Notes: generated by a model from the sequence alone, not told the origin. A stretch of 64,000 nt of DNA from UBA1081 sp045636025 (GCA_045636025.1 JAZTWP010000033.1:72994-136993), one strand, 5' to 3'. Numbered from the stretch's first letter, positions 35,120 through 45,060 are shown. Numbers and translations: made by a program.

Positions 35120-37054
35120 TTATTCTACTGTATAAATTTTTGCATCGTAGATAACAACCTTAACGGCGTTATCGGGAACTCTGATTCTTACTTCGCCCTC
35201 ATAATACATATTAAGACGGGGAATATTTACGGTTGATGACGTAACGATGTTTCCTTCACTGTCAAAGCATTCATAATAGAAAAATGATGAATCCTTGACA
35301 TTGCTTCCGCTGTTATTGATAACCTTTGCACAGATGTATGTTGTGCTGTAAGAAACTTCTTTTCTTGCACTTTCAATTGTAATGCCATAGAAATCTGCAG
35401 GTGTTGCATTAAACTGAACACCGTCTACAGAAGCAACACTGAATATCTTCTTTACGTCTCTTGCAACAGCTTTTGAATTAAGGAAAACAACCTTTACTGT
35501 TTCTTCGGTAATGTAGAATCCTGTAATCTGTGATTCATTGTTATTCAGGTCACAAACTGCAACACTACCGACCTTGACAATAATACCGTTTGCATCATAG
35601 CACTTGTAATTTATCCAGGATGATGATGAAATTGCACCGCCTGAAACATTGCGGAGTTTTACATTCATTCTCAGATTACTGTCAACAGCTACATTCTCAA
35701 TCTTCATACCGTTTGTTGTGTAAGGCAATGCATTTACAGTGATTCCGTTATACTGAGAAAGTGTGCCGTGATTGAGAGTGTCTGTCTCTTTATAAGTTCC
35801 CTTACCGAAAACAACTTTTGTTGCGCCCTCAGGCATAGAAATTGTTCTTAAACACTTTTCACCTGCATTAAGATGAGTTGTGTAAACAGAAGATGATTTT
35901 ACAACAAAATTATCTGCATTGTAAACTTTGTATTCAATGTTTGTTGAATCACTTACTGCAAAATTGTTGTTATTTTTAATAACAAGACTTACAGTGCCGT
36001 ATTTTGCATCATAAGTTACACTTTCAATAACAATTCCGTTTGTTGAGTAAGGAAGCTTATTGACGGATAATCCATCGATATTTACCATTTCGCCCTGATA
36101 CAAAGAATCACTCTTATATACCTTTGACATATAGAAAACAATCTTTGTAAGACCCGCGTCATAATAGAAATCAACAAGTGCATTTTCGTTATTATTCATT
36201 TCTTCAAGGCTGACATCTCTTGAAGTAACAATATAACCGTCGTTATTGTAAACTTTATAAGAAATGTATGATGTGCCTGCTATAGGCATACCTGTTTTAT
36301 TTGAAACGCTGAGGACAGCTTCTTCATATTTTTTGTCAAAAGTGATAGAATTGATTACAACACCGTTAAGATCAAGAGGCATTGCATTAACCTGAATACC
36401 ATCAACAGTTGTCATATTGTAAGAAGGCACATAAGAACATTTTTCAACTTCATTCTTGAAAAATACAACCTTTGCAGCATCTTCATGAATACTGAATTCA
36501 AGTAGACAAGCTTCGTTGTTATTCATATTGTACACGTGCATTGTACGCTCTGAAATAAGAACATTTACTGAGTCATAAACTCTGTATGTAAAATAAGATG
36601 AACTATCAACAGCATAACCTGTATTGTTTCTTACAACAACGCTCACATTATGTTTTGCTGCGTCATAAGAAATTGATTCAATTTTAAGCCCGTTGAGAGT
36701 ATAAGGCAGTTTGTTTGCCTTGATACCATTGTATTCGGCAAGTTCAATCTGTTCAACAAGAATATCATCATTCTCTTTGAATTCATCAAGCTGTGATGCA
36801 ACTCTGAGCACCAGACGAGCATCTGAAGCATTGATTTTTTTATCAAAATTTACGTCTGCTCTTGCAAAAAGACTGTCATCAAGCATTTCTATCATTGCCG
36901 CATGACGAAGAACTTTTCTCGCATCAATGGCATTTACCTTACCGTTAAGGTCAACGTCACCAAGGAATACCGCATTTGCAGAGAAAGCTGCAACAAACAG
37001 ACACATAACAGTAATTGTCATTGCAAGTATAAGTTTAACAAGTTTTGATTTCAT
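35120..37054 (-). CDS. Secreted protein: N-terminal dockerin-like domain and five tandem beta repeats
   Basis: About 644 residues. A signal peptide (to A-N-A near residue 28) is followed at once by two calcium-loop repeats (G-D-V-D-L-N-G-K-V-N-A-I-D-A-R, A-D-V-N-F-D-K-K-I-N-A-S-D-A-R). Five repeats of about 105 residues follow, each opening with a V-N-x-L-P-Y-x-x-N-G-x-x-I-E-S-I-like strand pair, then V-x-N-x-T/S-G, Y-x-x-Y and a late A-x-K-V-V-F. The repeats look like Ig-like (FxLYD-type) beta domains. A dockerin at the N-terminus is uncommon. Transcription is opposite to the sigma-factor operon. Confidence 0.82.
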   Translation of the reverse strand: MKSKLVKLILAMTITVMCLFVAAFSANAVFLGDVDLNGKVNAIDARKVLRHAAMIEMLDDSLFARADVNFDKKINASDARLVLRVASQLDEFKENDDILVEQIELAEYNGIKANKLPYTLNGLKIESISYDAAKHNVSVVVRNNTGYAVDSSSYFTYRVYDSVNVLISERTMHVYNMNNNEACLLEFSIHEDAAKVVFFKNEVEKCSYVPSYNMTTVDGIQVNAMPLDLNGVVINSITFDKKYEEAVLSVSNKTGMPIAGTSYISYKVYNNDGYIVTSRDVSLEEMNNNENALVDFYYDAGLTKIVFYMSKVYKSDSLYQGEMVNIDGLSVNKLPYSTNGIVIESVTYDAKYGTVSLVIKNNNNFAVSDSTNIEYKVYNADNFVVKSSSVYTTHLNAGEKCLRTISMPEGATKVVFGKGTYKETDTLNHGTLSQYNGITVNALPYTTNGMKIENVAVDSNLRMNVKLRNVSGGAISSSSWINYKCYDANGIIVKVGSVAVCDLNNNESQITGFYITEETVKVVFLNSKAVARDVKKIFSVASVDGVQFNATPADFYGITIESARKEVSYSTTYICAKVINNSGSNVKDSSFFYYECFDSEGNIVTSSTVNIPRLNMYYEGEVRIRVPDNAVKVVIYDAKIYTVE

Positions 37055-37120
37055 ACCGAAACCTCCTTTTGTGATAAAATTATAGTACAACAATCAAAAT
37101 ATAATGTCAACAGCAAAAAT

Positions 37121-37142
37121 CCGCACCGATTACTCGGTGCGG
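37121..37142 (-). terminator. Terminator after gpmI
   Basis: CCGCACCGA, TTAC, TCGGTGCGG stem; the minus strand continues TTTTTGCTG. It is a near copy of the hairpin at 35090-35115. Confidence 0.8.
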
Positions 37143-37164
37143 TTAATTTTTTATAAGATGAAAA

Positions 37165-38682
37165 TTACTTAATAAGTAAGCTCTCGCCTGTCATTTCTGC
37201 GGGCTGAGCAAGTCCCATAATATCAAGAAGTGTGGGGCAAAGATCACAGAGTTTGCCGCCTTCCTTGAGTTTGTAGTCACAACCGACTGTGATTACGGGT
37301 ACGGGATTTGTTGAGTGAGGTGTGAATGCATCGCCTGTATCGTCGAGCATCTTGTCTGCGTTACCGTGGTCAGCAGTGATAATCATCTTACCGTCCATCT
37401 TAGCAACTGCATCTGCAAGTCTGCCTACGCATTCGTCAACAGCTTCAACAGCAGCAACAGCAGCCTCGAAAATACCTGTGTGACCAACCATATCGCAGTT
37501 TGCATAGTTGATGATGATAACATCATACTTGCCTGAAAGAACCTGTTCAACAACAGCGTCTGTTACTTCGTAAGCACTCATTTCGGGCTTGAGGTCGAAT
37601 GTTGCAACGTCAGGTGAGTTGATAAGGATTCTGTCTTCACCGGGGAACTGAGCTTCAACACCACCGTTGAAGAAGAATGTTACGTGAGCATACTTCTGTG
37701 TTTCAGCGATTCTGAGCTGTGTCATACCGAGTGATGAAATGTATTCACCCATTGTCATTGTGAGGTCTTCGTTGGGAAGAGCAACTGTTACGTTGGGCAT
37801 TGATGCGTCGTACTGAGTCATACAAACATACTTCACGGGGAAGAAACCGTTCTTTCTCTCGAAGCCGTTGAAATCGGGATCAACGAACATTCTTGTGAGC
37901 TGTCTTGCTCTGTCAGGACGGAAGTTGAAGCAGATAACTGAATCATTCTCTTTGATCATACCGTCTTTATCAATAACAACAGGAAGAACGAATTCGTCTG
38001 TGATGCCGTTTGCGTATGATTCTTCCATAGCCTTTACGGGGCAGTCACACTGATTGCCTTCGCCGTAAACCATAGCTGCATAAGCCTTTTCTTCTCTGTC
38101 CCAAGCGAAGTCACGGTCCATAGCGTAATATCTGCCTGAGATTGTAGCAATCTTGCCGAGACCGATTTCTGCGAACTTGTCAAGACAATCCTGCATAAAG
38201 CCCTTACCTGACTCAACAGAAACGTCACGACCGTCTGTGATAGCGTGAACATAAACTTTTTCAACGCCCATTTCCTTAGCCATTTCAACAAGACCGAAAA
38301 GGTGTTCGATGTGGCTGTGAACACCGCCGTCTGAAAGAAGACCCATGAGGTGAAGTGCTGAGTTGTTAGCCTTGCAATTTTCCATTGCAGCGCAAAGCTC
38401 TGCATTCTTTGCAAGTTCACCGTCTTTGATCATCTTTGAAATCTTAACGAGCATCTGATAAACAACTCTGCCGGCACCGATGTTTGTGTGACCAACTTCT
38501 GAGTTACCCATCTGACCATCGGGAAGACCAACGTCAAGACCTGATGCACCGATAAGTGTGTTGGGGTTTTCTGCAAAAAGCTTGTCAAGACAAGGTGTCT
38601 TTGCAAACTCGATTGCGTTGCCCTTTGCTCCGGGGTTTGAACCGTAGCCGTCCATTATACATAAAACATAAGGTTTTTTCAT
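37165..38682 (-). CDS. gpmI: Cofactor-independent phosphoglycerate mutase
   Basis: Manganese-dependent interconversion of 3- and 2-phosphoglycerate. The 505-residue sequence has the first metal site C-I-M-D-G-Y-G, the phosphoserine motif G-Q-M-G-N-S-E-V-G-H near residue 60, H-A-I-T-D-G-R-D near 124, and the second metal site N-Y-A-N-C-D-M-V-G-H-T-G plus T-A-D-H-G-N-A-D. The start ATG at 38682 follows GGAAAGGAT. It is the last gene of pgk-tpiA-gpmI; a hairpin (CGGGCAAGG...CCTGCCCG, 38706-38727) lies in the tpiA-gpmI gap. Confidence 0.97.
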   Translation of the reverse strand: MKKPYVLCIMDGYGSNPGAKGNAIEFAKTPCLDKLFAENPNTLIGASGLDVGLPDGQMGNSEVGHTNIGAGRVVYQMLVKISKMIKDGELAKNAELCAAMENCKANNSALHLMGLLSDGGVHSHIEHLFGLVEMAKEMGVEKVYVHAITDGRDVSVESGKGFMQDCLDKFAEIGLGKIATISGRYYAMDRDFAWDREEKAYAAMVYGEGNQCDCPVKAMEESYANGITDEFVLPVVIDKDGMIKENDSVICFNFRPDRARQLTRMFVDPDFNGFERKNGFFPVKYVCMTQYDASMPNVTVALPNEDLTMTMGEYISSLGMTQLRIAETQKYAHVTFFFNGGVEAQFPGEDRILINSPDVATFDLKPEMSAYEVTDAVVEQVLSGKYDVIIINYANCDMVGHTGIFEAAVAAVEAVDECVGRLADAVAKMDGKMIITADHGNADKMLDDTGDAFTPHSTNPVPVITVGCDYKLKEGGKLCDLCPTLLDIMGLAQPAEMTGESLLIK

Positions 38683-38740
38683 TTTTTTATCCTTTCCAAA
38701 TAAAACGGGCAAGGAGTTCCCTGCCCGAAATCTTGACTAA

Positions 38741-39508
38741 TTATTTTGAAGCAGCTTTAACGATGATTGAGAAATCTTCTGCCTTGAGTGATGCGCCGCC
38801 GATAAGACCACCGTCAACATCTTCCTGAGCGAGAAGTTCATCAGCATTAGCAGCGTTCATTGAACCGCCGTACTGAACAACCATCTTGTCTGCTGCAGCC
38901 TGACCGTAAAGTTCAGCAACGCAAACTCTGATTGCGTGGTTAACTTCGTTAGCCTGTTCAGCTGTAGCTGTCTTGCCTGTGCCGATAGCCCAAACGGGTT
39001 CGTAAGCGATGATGATGTTGTCAAGTTCTGCTTCTGCAACACCGCCGAGAGCGATCTTTGTCTGCATACGAACAACTTCTTCTGTGATGCCCTGTTCTCT
39101 CTGCTCAAGGTATTCACCAACGCAAAGGATAACTGTAAGACCTGCATCAAGAGCAGCTCTTGTTCTCTTCTGAACAGTAACGTCTGTTTCACCGAAGTAC
39201 TGTCTTCTCTCTGAGTGACCGATGATTACATAAGGAACACCGATTTCTTTGAGCATCTTAGCTGAAACTTCACCTGTGAAAGCACCGCTTTCTGCCCAGT
39301 GACAGTTTTCAACACCGATTTTGATATTTGAACCTTCTGCTGCTTCCATAGCTGCAAAAACGTCAATGTAAGGAACGCAGAGAACAACGTCACAGTCTGC
39401 ACCTGCAACGAGGGGCTTCATTTCAGCAATAAGAGCCTTTGTTTCTGCGGGAGTTTTATTCATTTTCCAGTTACCAGCGATAACTGCTTTACGGAGTGCT
39501 TTATTCAT
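38741..39508 (-). CDS. tpiA: Triosephosphate isomerase
   Basis: Glycolytic TIM barrel of 255 residues. Active-site residues are all present: A-G-N-W-K-M-N (Asn, Lys), I-G-H-S-E-R-R (His), A-Y-E-P-V-W-A-I-G-T-G-K (Glu and loop 6) and Q-Y-G-G-S-M near residue 212. It follows pgk by 19 bases and precedes gpmI. Confidence 0.98.
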   Translation of the reverse strand: MNKALRKAVIAGNWKMNKTPAETKALIAEMKPLVAGADCDVVLCVPYIDVFAAMEAAEGSNIKIGVENCHWAESGAFTGEVSAKMLKEIGVPYVIIGHSERRQYFGETDVTVQKRTRAALDAGLTVILCVGEYLEQREQGITEEVVRMQTKIALGGVAEAELDNIIIAYEPVWAIGTGKTATAEQANEVNHAIRVCVAELYGQAAADKMVVQYGGSMNAANADELLAQEDVDGGLIGGASLKAEDFSIIVKAASK

Positions 39509-39527
39509 TGTGTAAATACCCTTTCAA

Positions 39528-40730
39528 TTACTTTGTTGCGATGCAAGCGATACCGGGAAGGTCTTTACCTTCAAGGAATTCAAGAGAAGCGCCGCCGCCT
39601 GTTGAAACGTGAGTCATCTTGTCATTGAAGCCGAGCTTCTTAACAGCTGCTGCTGAGTCACCGCCACCGATGATTGAAACTGCGCCTGCATCTGTTGCAG
39701 CTGCAACAGCCTTAGCTACTGATATTGTACCTGAAGCGAACTTGTCCCATTCTGAAACACCCATAGGTCCGTTCCAGATAACTGTGCCTGCACCTTCAAG
39801 TGCTGCTGCGAAGAGTTCTTCTGTCTTGGGACCGATGTCAAGACCCATCCAACCGTCGGGAATCTTGTCACTGTCAACAACTTCACATTCTGTGTCGGGC
39901 TTGTATTCTGTACCGATTCTGTTATCTACGGGGATAAGGAACTTAACGCCCTTTTCCTCTGCAAGTTTCATCATATTCTTAGCAAGGTCGATCTTGTCTT
40001 CTTCACAGATTGATGTACCTACTGAATGACCGTTTGCTGCGAAGAATGTGTATGCCATACCGCCGCCAACGATGAGAGTGTCAACTTTTTCCATAAGGTT
40101 TTCAATAACACCGATCTTGTCTGAAACCTTAGCACCGCCGAGGATAGCAACGAAGGGTCTTGCGGGATCTTCAAGAGCCTTACCCATAACGTCAACTTCC
40201 TTCTGCATAAGGTAGCCGATAGCTGTTTCTTCAACGAAAGCTGCAACGCCTGCTGTTGATGAATGAGCTCTGTGAGCTGAACCGAAAGCATCGTTTACGA
40301 AGATGTCTGCAAGAGCTGCAAACTTCTTGCTGAGTTCTTCGTCGTTCTTTGTTTCGCCCTTTTCAAAACGAACATTTTCAAGAAGCATAGCTTCGCCGTC
40401 CTTGAGTTCTGCAGCGAGAGCCTGAGCTGACTCACCTACAACGTCTTTAGCAAGTTTAACTTCGATACCGAGATATTTTGAAAGGCACTCTGCAACGGGG
40501 CCCATTGAGAATTCGGGGTTGAATTCACCCTTGGGTCTGCCGAGATGTGAGCAAAGGATAACCTTTGCATTGTTTGCGAGAAGGTATTTGATTGTGGGAA
40601 GAGAAGCAACAACTCTCTTGTCACTTGTGATAACGCCGTTTTCCATCTTTACGTTGAAGTCGCAACGTACAAGAACCTTTTTGCCGGCAACCTGAATGTC
40701 TTCAATTGTCTTTTTGTTTAAAACGCTCAT
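39528..40730 (-). CDS. pgk: Phosphoglycerate kinase
   Basis: Glycolytic ATP-forming kinase of 400 residues: V-L-V-R-C-D-F-N-V near residue 20, H-L-G-R-P-K-G near 62, G-G-A-K-V-S-D-K near 200 and the C-terminal G-G-G-D-S-A-A-A. The ATG at 40730 has AAAGGAGAT upstream; the reading frame stays open further upstream but without a ribosome site. First gene of the lower-glycolysis operon; no gapdh gene lies in the window. Confidence 0.98.
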   Translation of the reverse strand: MSVLNKKTIEDIQVAGKKVLVRCDFNVKMENGVITSDKRVVASLPTIKYLLANNAKVILCSHLGRPKGEFNPEFSMGPVAECLSKYLGIEVKLAKDVVGESAQALAAELKDGEAMLLENVRFEKGETKNDEELSKKFAALADIFVNDAFGSAHRAHSSTAGVAAFVEETAIGYLMQKEVDVMGKALEDPARPFVAILGGAKVSDKIGVIENLMEKVDTLIVGGGMAYTFFAANGHSVGTSICEEDKIDLAKNMMKLAEEKGVKFLIPVDNRIGTEYKPDTECEVVDSDKIPDGWMGLDIGPKTEELFAAALEGAGTVIWNGPMGVSEWDKFASGTISVAKAVAAATDAGAVSIIGGGDSAAAVKKLGFNDKMTHVSTGGGASLEFLEGKDLPGIACIATK

Positions 40731-40782
40731 TTTGAAATCTCCTTTTATATAAAGAATTTTTTTACTTTTTAACACAATAATT

Positions 40783-40811
40783 ATTATATTATATTGTGAA
40801 AAATTTATCAA
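40783..40811 (-). promoter_or_regulatory. Promoter of the pgk-tpiA-gpmI operon
   Basis: TTGATA (40806-40811), 17-base spacer, TATAAT (40783-40788) on the minus strand, 53 bases before pgk. Confidence 0.75.
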
Positions 40812-40995
40812 TCAGCATTTCTGCCAAATCGAAAAATAATATGGTAAAATCTTTGTATATTTTATTTGTATTTTTAATATACCCTAAATTACCTCATTAT
40901 AAAATTATTATAGCAAGTTTATCCTGAAAATGCAATATTCAAAAAACATACTCTTCAGAAAACCGTCATATATATTCAGCAAGGTGGTGTCTGAT

Positions 40996-41472
40996 ATGAA
41001 ACAAAAAATCAGAATCTATGCTGTATCAATCGCAATTTCACTTGGTATCGGTGTTGCATCTGCATTTCTGACAAGAAACAATATGGATATTTACAGTTTT
41101 GTAAAAACTCCTCCGTTGGCACCTGCGTCAATTCTTTTTCCGATTGTATGGACAATTCTCTATATTCTGATGGGAATAAGTGCAGCGATGGTTTTCACAA
41201 CAAAAACAGCTTCATTGAAAGAACGGAAAGAAGCACTTAATGTCTACGGATTAAGCCTGTTTTTTAATTTTTTCTGGAGCATAATCTTTTTTAATCTGAG
41301 AGCATTTCTGTTTTCGTTTATCTGGCTTGTGGCATTGCTGATTCTCATTATAATGACAATATTCAGATACTCAAAAATCAACAAAACTGCCACATATCTT
41401 CAGATTCCTTATGCAGTATGGGTAACATTTGCAGGATACCTGAATGCAGGAGTATGGCTGTTGAACAGATGA
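40996..41472 (+). CDS. TspO/MBR family membrane protein
   Basis: Five-helix, tryptophan-rich membrane protein of 158 residues. Diagnostic segments are P-P-L-A-P-A-S-I-L-F-P-I-V-W-T-I-L-Y near residue 40 and F-F-N-F-F-W-S-I-I-F-F near 92. Family members bind porphyrins and cholesterol-like ligands and affect stress responses. The start ATG at 40996 has AAGGTGG upstream. Several Trp of the usual pattern are replaced by Phe. Confidence 0.88.
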   Translation: MKQKIRIYAVSIAISLGIGVASAFLTRNNMDIYSFVKTPPLAPASILFPIVWTILYILMGISAAMVFTTKTASLKERKEALNVYGLSLFFNFFWSIIFFNLRAFLFSFIWLVALLILIIMTIFRYSKINKTATYLQIPYAVWVTFAGYLNAGVWLLNR

Positions 41473-41539
41473 ACAATAATTTATCGCTGTGCGATAAATT
41501 ATTGTTTATAAGCAATGCCGTCGGTTTCCCGACGGCATT
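41472..41539. terminator. Two successive hairpins after tspO
   Basis: A 16-bp AT-rich stem (41472-41487 with 41491-41506, loop TGT) begins at the tspO stop codon. A second, GC-rich stem follows (AATGCCGTCGG with CCGACGGCATT, 41514-41539), then GTTTGTTGTTTATTTT. The second is a good terminator, usable by both convergent genes. Confidence 0.8.
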
Positions 41540-41548
41540 GTTTGTTGT

Positions 41549-42754
41549 TTATTTTGCAGGAGGTACGTTGATTTCGAGGTCTGTAAGGGGGAATGAACAG
41601 CAGGGATGGATACAATCAAACTTGTAGTCTGCAAGTCTGCGGTATTCAAGGTGCTTGGGCACATAAACCTTACCTGAAATCAGATGTGAATGACAGAATC
41701 CGCATTCACCGCTGCGGCATCTTGCAGGAGCTGCAAGACCGTTCTGTTCAATTATCTGCATAACTGAATCTGTTGACTTACCCTTGATGATATATGTCTT
41801 ATCCTGAATTGTAACGGTGATTCTGACTGTTTCGGGGATTCCTGCAGGATAATCTGCCTGATTCTGAGGATTATGGAATTCACCGAACATTTCGTGTCTG
41901 ATATATTTTTTGGGAAGCTCAAGTTTTTCAAGCTCTTTATCTACGAATTCATACATCTGCTGAGGTCCGCAGAGGAAAACAGAATATGCTTCATTTTCGG
42001 GAGCGTATTTTTTGATGAGTTCTGCTGTGATAAAGCCTTTTTCACAGCCTTCGGGAATTTCTGCATCCTTATCGCTGAGTACGTGAACAACCTTGATTTT
42101 GTTGCATTTCTTCTCAAGCTCTGCGAGTTCGTCACGGAAGAGAATATTATCATAATTTCTGCTGCCGTAAAGAAGAGTCAGCTCAAAATCTTCGTCACCG
42201 TCATTGATTGCATTAGCCATTGAAACAAAGGGAGTGATACCGCTGCCGCCTGCAAGACAGATAACTTTTTTTGCATCACGGAGAGGTTGATATTCAAAAT
42301 TACCTGCAGGTGCAGAAACTTCAACTTCTCTGCCCACTTCCCAGTTATCAAATATATACTGAGACATAAGTCCGCCTTCCACAAGCTTGATTGTGAGGAC
42401 ATATTTCCCCTCAAGTGAATCCTTTGGAGAAGATGAAATTGAATATGCTCTTGTTACAGGCATTCCTTCGATTGTTTCAAAAACAGTCAGGTACTTACCT
42501 GCACCGAAATATGCGAGTGCAGTTGTACCCTTTGATTCGTCGGGTACGAGTGTGAAGCTCTTTGTATCTTCTGCCATAACCTTCACATCAGCAACTTTAA
42601 GATACTGTCTCTTGGGATGAAGTGCCTTTGCAAGTGCAGTTGCGTTATCTGAAAATGAAGGCAGTTCAGCCTTTGCTTCCTTGAATCTTGACTGACGGTC
42701 AGGAAGCATTTTTAAGAATTTTGAACCTTTGAGGTTATTAAAATGCTTAGCCAT
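41549..42754 (-). CDS. Ferredoxin reductase-like flavoprotein with C-terminal [2Fe-2S] domain
   Basis: A 401-residue oxidoreductase. Residues 50-170 form an FAD domain (R-A-Y-S-I-S-S-S-P), 175-300 an NAD(P) domain (L-A-G-G-S-G-I-T-P, F-L-C-G-P-Q-Q-M-Y), and 310-401 a plant-type ferredoxin domain with C-R-S-G-E-C-G-F-C and a fourth Cys near the C-terminus (C-I-H-P-C-C). It moves electrons between NAD(P)H and a partner. It is the third gene of an operon with a CrtI-like oxidoreductase (1-base gap) and a TVP38-like protein. Confidence 0.88.
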   Translation of the reverse strand: MAKHFNNLKGSKFLKMLPDRQSRFKEAKAELPSFSDNATALAKALHPKRQYLKVADVKVMAEDTKSFTLVPDESKGTTALAYFGAGKYLTVFETIEGMPVTRAYSISSSPKDSLEGKYVLTIKLVEGGLMSQYIFDNWEVGREVEVSAPAGNFEYQPLRDAKKVICLAGGSGITPFVSMANAINDGDEDFELTLLYGSRNYDNILFRDELAELEKKCNKIKVVHVLSDKDAEIPEGCEKGFITAELIKKYAPENEAYSVFLCGPQQMYEFVDKELEKLELPKKYIRHEMFGEFHNPQNQADYPAGIPETVRITVTIQDKTYIIKGKSTDSVMQIIEQNGLAAPARCRSGECGFCHSHLISGKVYVPKHLEYRRLADYKFDCIHPCCSFPLTDLEINVPPAK

Positions 42755-42755
42755 A

Positions 42756-44309
42756 TTATTTGCCCTCCTTCAGCTTTTTAACCACAATTCCTGCGGCTTT
42801 TTCACCTGTATAATATGCACAGCCGTAGCCGTCGCCTCTCTCCTGGGTTGCACCGCAGAACCAGAAGTTATCAAAGGGCTGGTCTTTTTCATACTGAATT
42901 GTTCTGGGAAGCATACTATCCCACTTTTCGAGCATATAGCCGTAAGGTGTACCCAGAGGTGTGTTGAGATAACGTGCAAATGTGGGAGGAAGTGCAATTT
43001 CGATTTCTTCAATATAAGGCTTGATTGAAATATTAAGAGCTTTTTCGCAGGTTTCAATCATATCTTCTGCAACCTTTGTCTTGAACTTCTTATAGTCCTG
43101 AGGTCTGATATCCTTCATAACGTCACCGAATGTCATTGTTGTAAGGAAAAGCTGGCTTGTGCCTTCGGGAGTACAGTCGGGAATAATTTCGTTAAGGCAG
43201 TTGATGATGCAATAACCGCTGAAATAATTCTGAGCTGCTTCATACTGCTTGTCTGAGTCTGAATCGGGAGCAATGAAAACAGAATAGTCTGTGATTCCGA
43301 GCTCTTCCTTAGTTTTGTTCATACCGAGGTAAACTGTTGTGAGTGTACAAGCAGTTTTTCTTGCCTGCAGCATTTTAAGCTGCATTTCGGGAACATCTTT
43401 CTTATCCATAAGCTCTGTGAAAACCTTATAAGGATAAGCATTACAGATAAACTGCTTACCGTAGACTTCCTTTTCACCGTTGATAACAACGCCTGCAGGT
43501 TTACCGTTTTTCATTATGATTTTTGTTACATCTGAGTTATACCAGATTTCACCACCGAAGTCACGGATTTTCTTATCTATTGCAAGGCTCATTTCGTGGC
43601 TTCTGTACTTAGGAATACCTGTTCCGCTTCTTACATAGCTGTGAAGAACGCACATATAGTAAAGGAAGTCAAACTGTGATGCGGGTGAACCCATATAACA
43701 CCAGTATGTGTTAAAAATATCCTGAGCCTTCTTGGGCATACCGAGATCATCAAGAGCTTCTTTCATTGTGTGAGAAACCATAGTCATAATATCGGGAACA
43801 TCTTTAAGACAACCGGGAATTTTTGAAGGGTCTTCAAGACATTCAAAAGCCTTGAACATATTGATTGACATATCAAATGCCTTTCTGCTGCTTTCATATG
43901 AACCCGGAACGAGTTCATCGAGCTTTCTTGAGAAAGCTTCAAAACCCACGGGCATACGTGCATCAACAGTTACAAGAACACCGTCTTCATTGACAAACGC
44001 ATCCTTGTCACCCTCTTTTGCGGGAACAACAAGACGGAATGTGGAATCATGTCTGCACCATTCCACATCAGCATCAATACGGTTGAACACTTCTTCGATT
44101 GTGCCGACTTCTTTTTCGTCACCGATACCTGCAAGTTCGTGAAGTGAGGGTTCAAACTCAAATCTGCCTCTTACAAATGAAGAAGCTGAGCCGCCGGGAA
44201 TGTTATGTCTTTCAAGAAGAAGAACTGAAAGACCTTCTTTTGCACAGTTTGCAGCAGCTGCAAGACCGCCGTTACCTGCACCGATAACAATTACGTCATA
44301 AGTTTTCAT
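42756..44309 (-). CDS. FAD-dependent oxidoreductase, phytoene desaturase/CrtISO-like
   Basis: A 517-residue flavoprotein with the Rossmann motif V-I-V-I-G-A-G-N-G-G-L-A-A-A at the N-terminus, then L-L-E-R-H-N-I-P-G-G-S-A-S-S-F and a C-terminal D-N-F-W-F-C-G-A-T. The layout matches the phytoene desaturase, carotenoid isomerase and retinol saturase superfamily. No phytoene synthase or other carotenoid gene is nearby, so the substrate is probably another polyunsaturated lipid. Its start overlaps the preceding TVP38-like gene by four bases. Confidence 0.82.
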   Translation of the reverse strand: MKTYDVIVIGAGNGGLAAAANCAKEGLSVLLLERHNIPGGSASSFVRGRFEFEPSLHELAGIGDEKEVGTIEEVFNRIDADVEWCRHDSTFRLVVPAKEGDKDAFVNEDGVLVTVDARMPVGFEAFSRKLDELVPGSYESSRKAFDMSINMFKAFECLEDPSKIPGCLKDVPDIMTMVSHTMKEALDDLGMPKKAQDIFNTYWCYMGSPASQFDFLYYMCVLHSYVRSGTGIPKYRSHEMSLAIDKKIRDFGGEIWYNSDVTKIIMKNGKPAGVVINGEKEVYGKQFICNAYPYKVFTELMDKKDVPEMQLKMLQARKTACTLTTVYLGMNKTKEELGITDYSVFIAPDSDSDKQYEAAQNYFSGYCIINCLNEIIPDCTPEGTSQLFLTTMTFGDVMKDIRPQDYKKFKTKVAEDMIETCEKALNISIKPYIEEIEIALPPTFARYLNTPLGTPYGYMLEKWDSMLPRTIQYEKDQPFDNFWFCGATQERGDGYGCAYYTGEKAAGIVVKKLKEGK

Positions 44310-45031
44310 TTGTTTGCCTCCTTAGTTTCTACTGATTGTTTTTTCTTCTGTTTTTTGCTCATAAGCACAGATGCAAGAATTGCAAAAAGAAGTGCCGGAA
44401 GAGCGTAAAGGAATGTAAGCGGATTTGAAAGGTCTCCGTATTCTCCGAGAATTGTCCAGAGAACATTCAGAATCAGCATTCCGAGATTTGCCGCAAGAAA
44501 ATACTTGCCGAAAGGTATTTTCATTGCACCGAAAATAAGGCTTGAAAGGTCAGAGGGCATAAGTCCGCCCGCCTTAAATACAAACACAACCGCAAATGAA
44601 TTTTCACCTGCAAAGCTGTCAAGTTTGCTTATTGCCTTAAACTTGCCTTTGAGAGAATCAACCATTTCAGCACCCATAAATCTGCCGAGGAAATAAGGCA
44701 GAATCAGGCTGCAGGCGGTTGCAACGGCATTGACAAGCACTGCTGTCCACAGATTGTCAAATACAATTCCCGAAAGCACAAAAAGTACAGCAGGCGGAAA
44801 AATAAGAGCAAAAGATTTGACAATGCTGAATGCAGTTATAATAAGCGCAACAGCAATTGTGCCGCCTGTGAGATACTGTGTCAGCACATCAACATTGCTT
44901 ACTGAAATATTGTTCTTTTTCATAAAAACTATGCACATTACAACCATTGCAAGCATAAATGCAAAAGAAACAATCTGCATAATTTTAATCAGTTTTCCGT
45001 ACTTTTTGTCGGAATTGTTTTTCTGACCCAT
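44306..45031 (-). CDS. TVP38/TMEM64 (VTT-domain) membrane protein
   Basis: A 241-residue multi-pass protein with about six hydrophobic segments. The central region (F-P-P-A-V-L-F-V-L-S-G, G-R-F-M-G-A, and F-x-x-K-A-G-G-L-M-P-S-D-L-S-S-L-I-F-G) resembles the VTT/DedA-like fold. VTT proteins in eukaryotes act as lipid scramblases, and DedA relatives affect lipid-carrier recycling. It starts the operon with the two oxidoreductases, suggesting a membrane-lipid substrate for the cluster. Confidence 0.82.
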   Translation of the reverse strand: MGQKNNSDKKYGKLIKIMQIVSFAFMLAMVVMCIVFMKKNNISVSNVDVLTQYLTGGTIAVALIITAFSIVKSFALIFPPAVLFVLSGIVFDNLWTAVLVNAVATACSLILPYFLGRFMGAEMVDSLKGKFKAISKLDSFAGENSFAVVFVFKAGGLMPSDLSSLIFGAMKIPFGKYFLAANLGMLILNVLWTILGEYGDLSNPLTFLYALPALLFAILASVLMSKKQKKKQSVETKEANK

Positions 45032-45060
45032 ATTATCCCTCCGAAAAGCTATATATAGTT

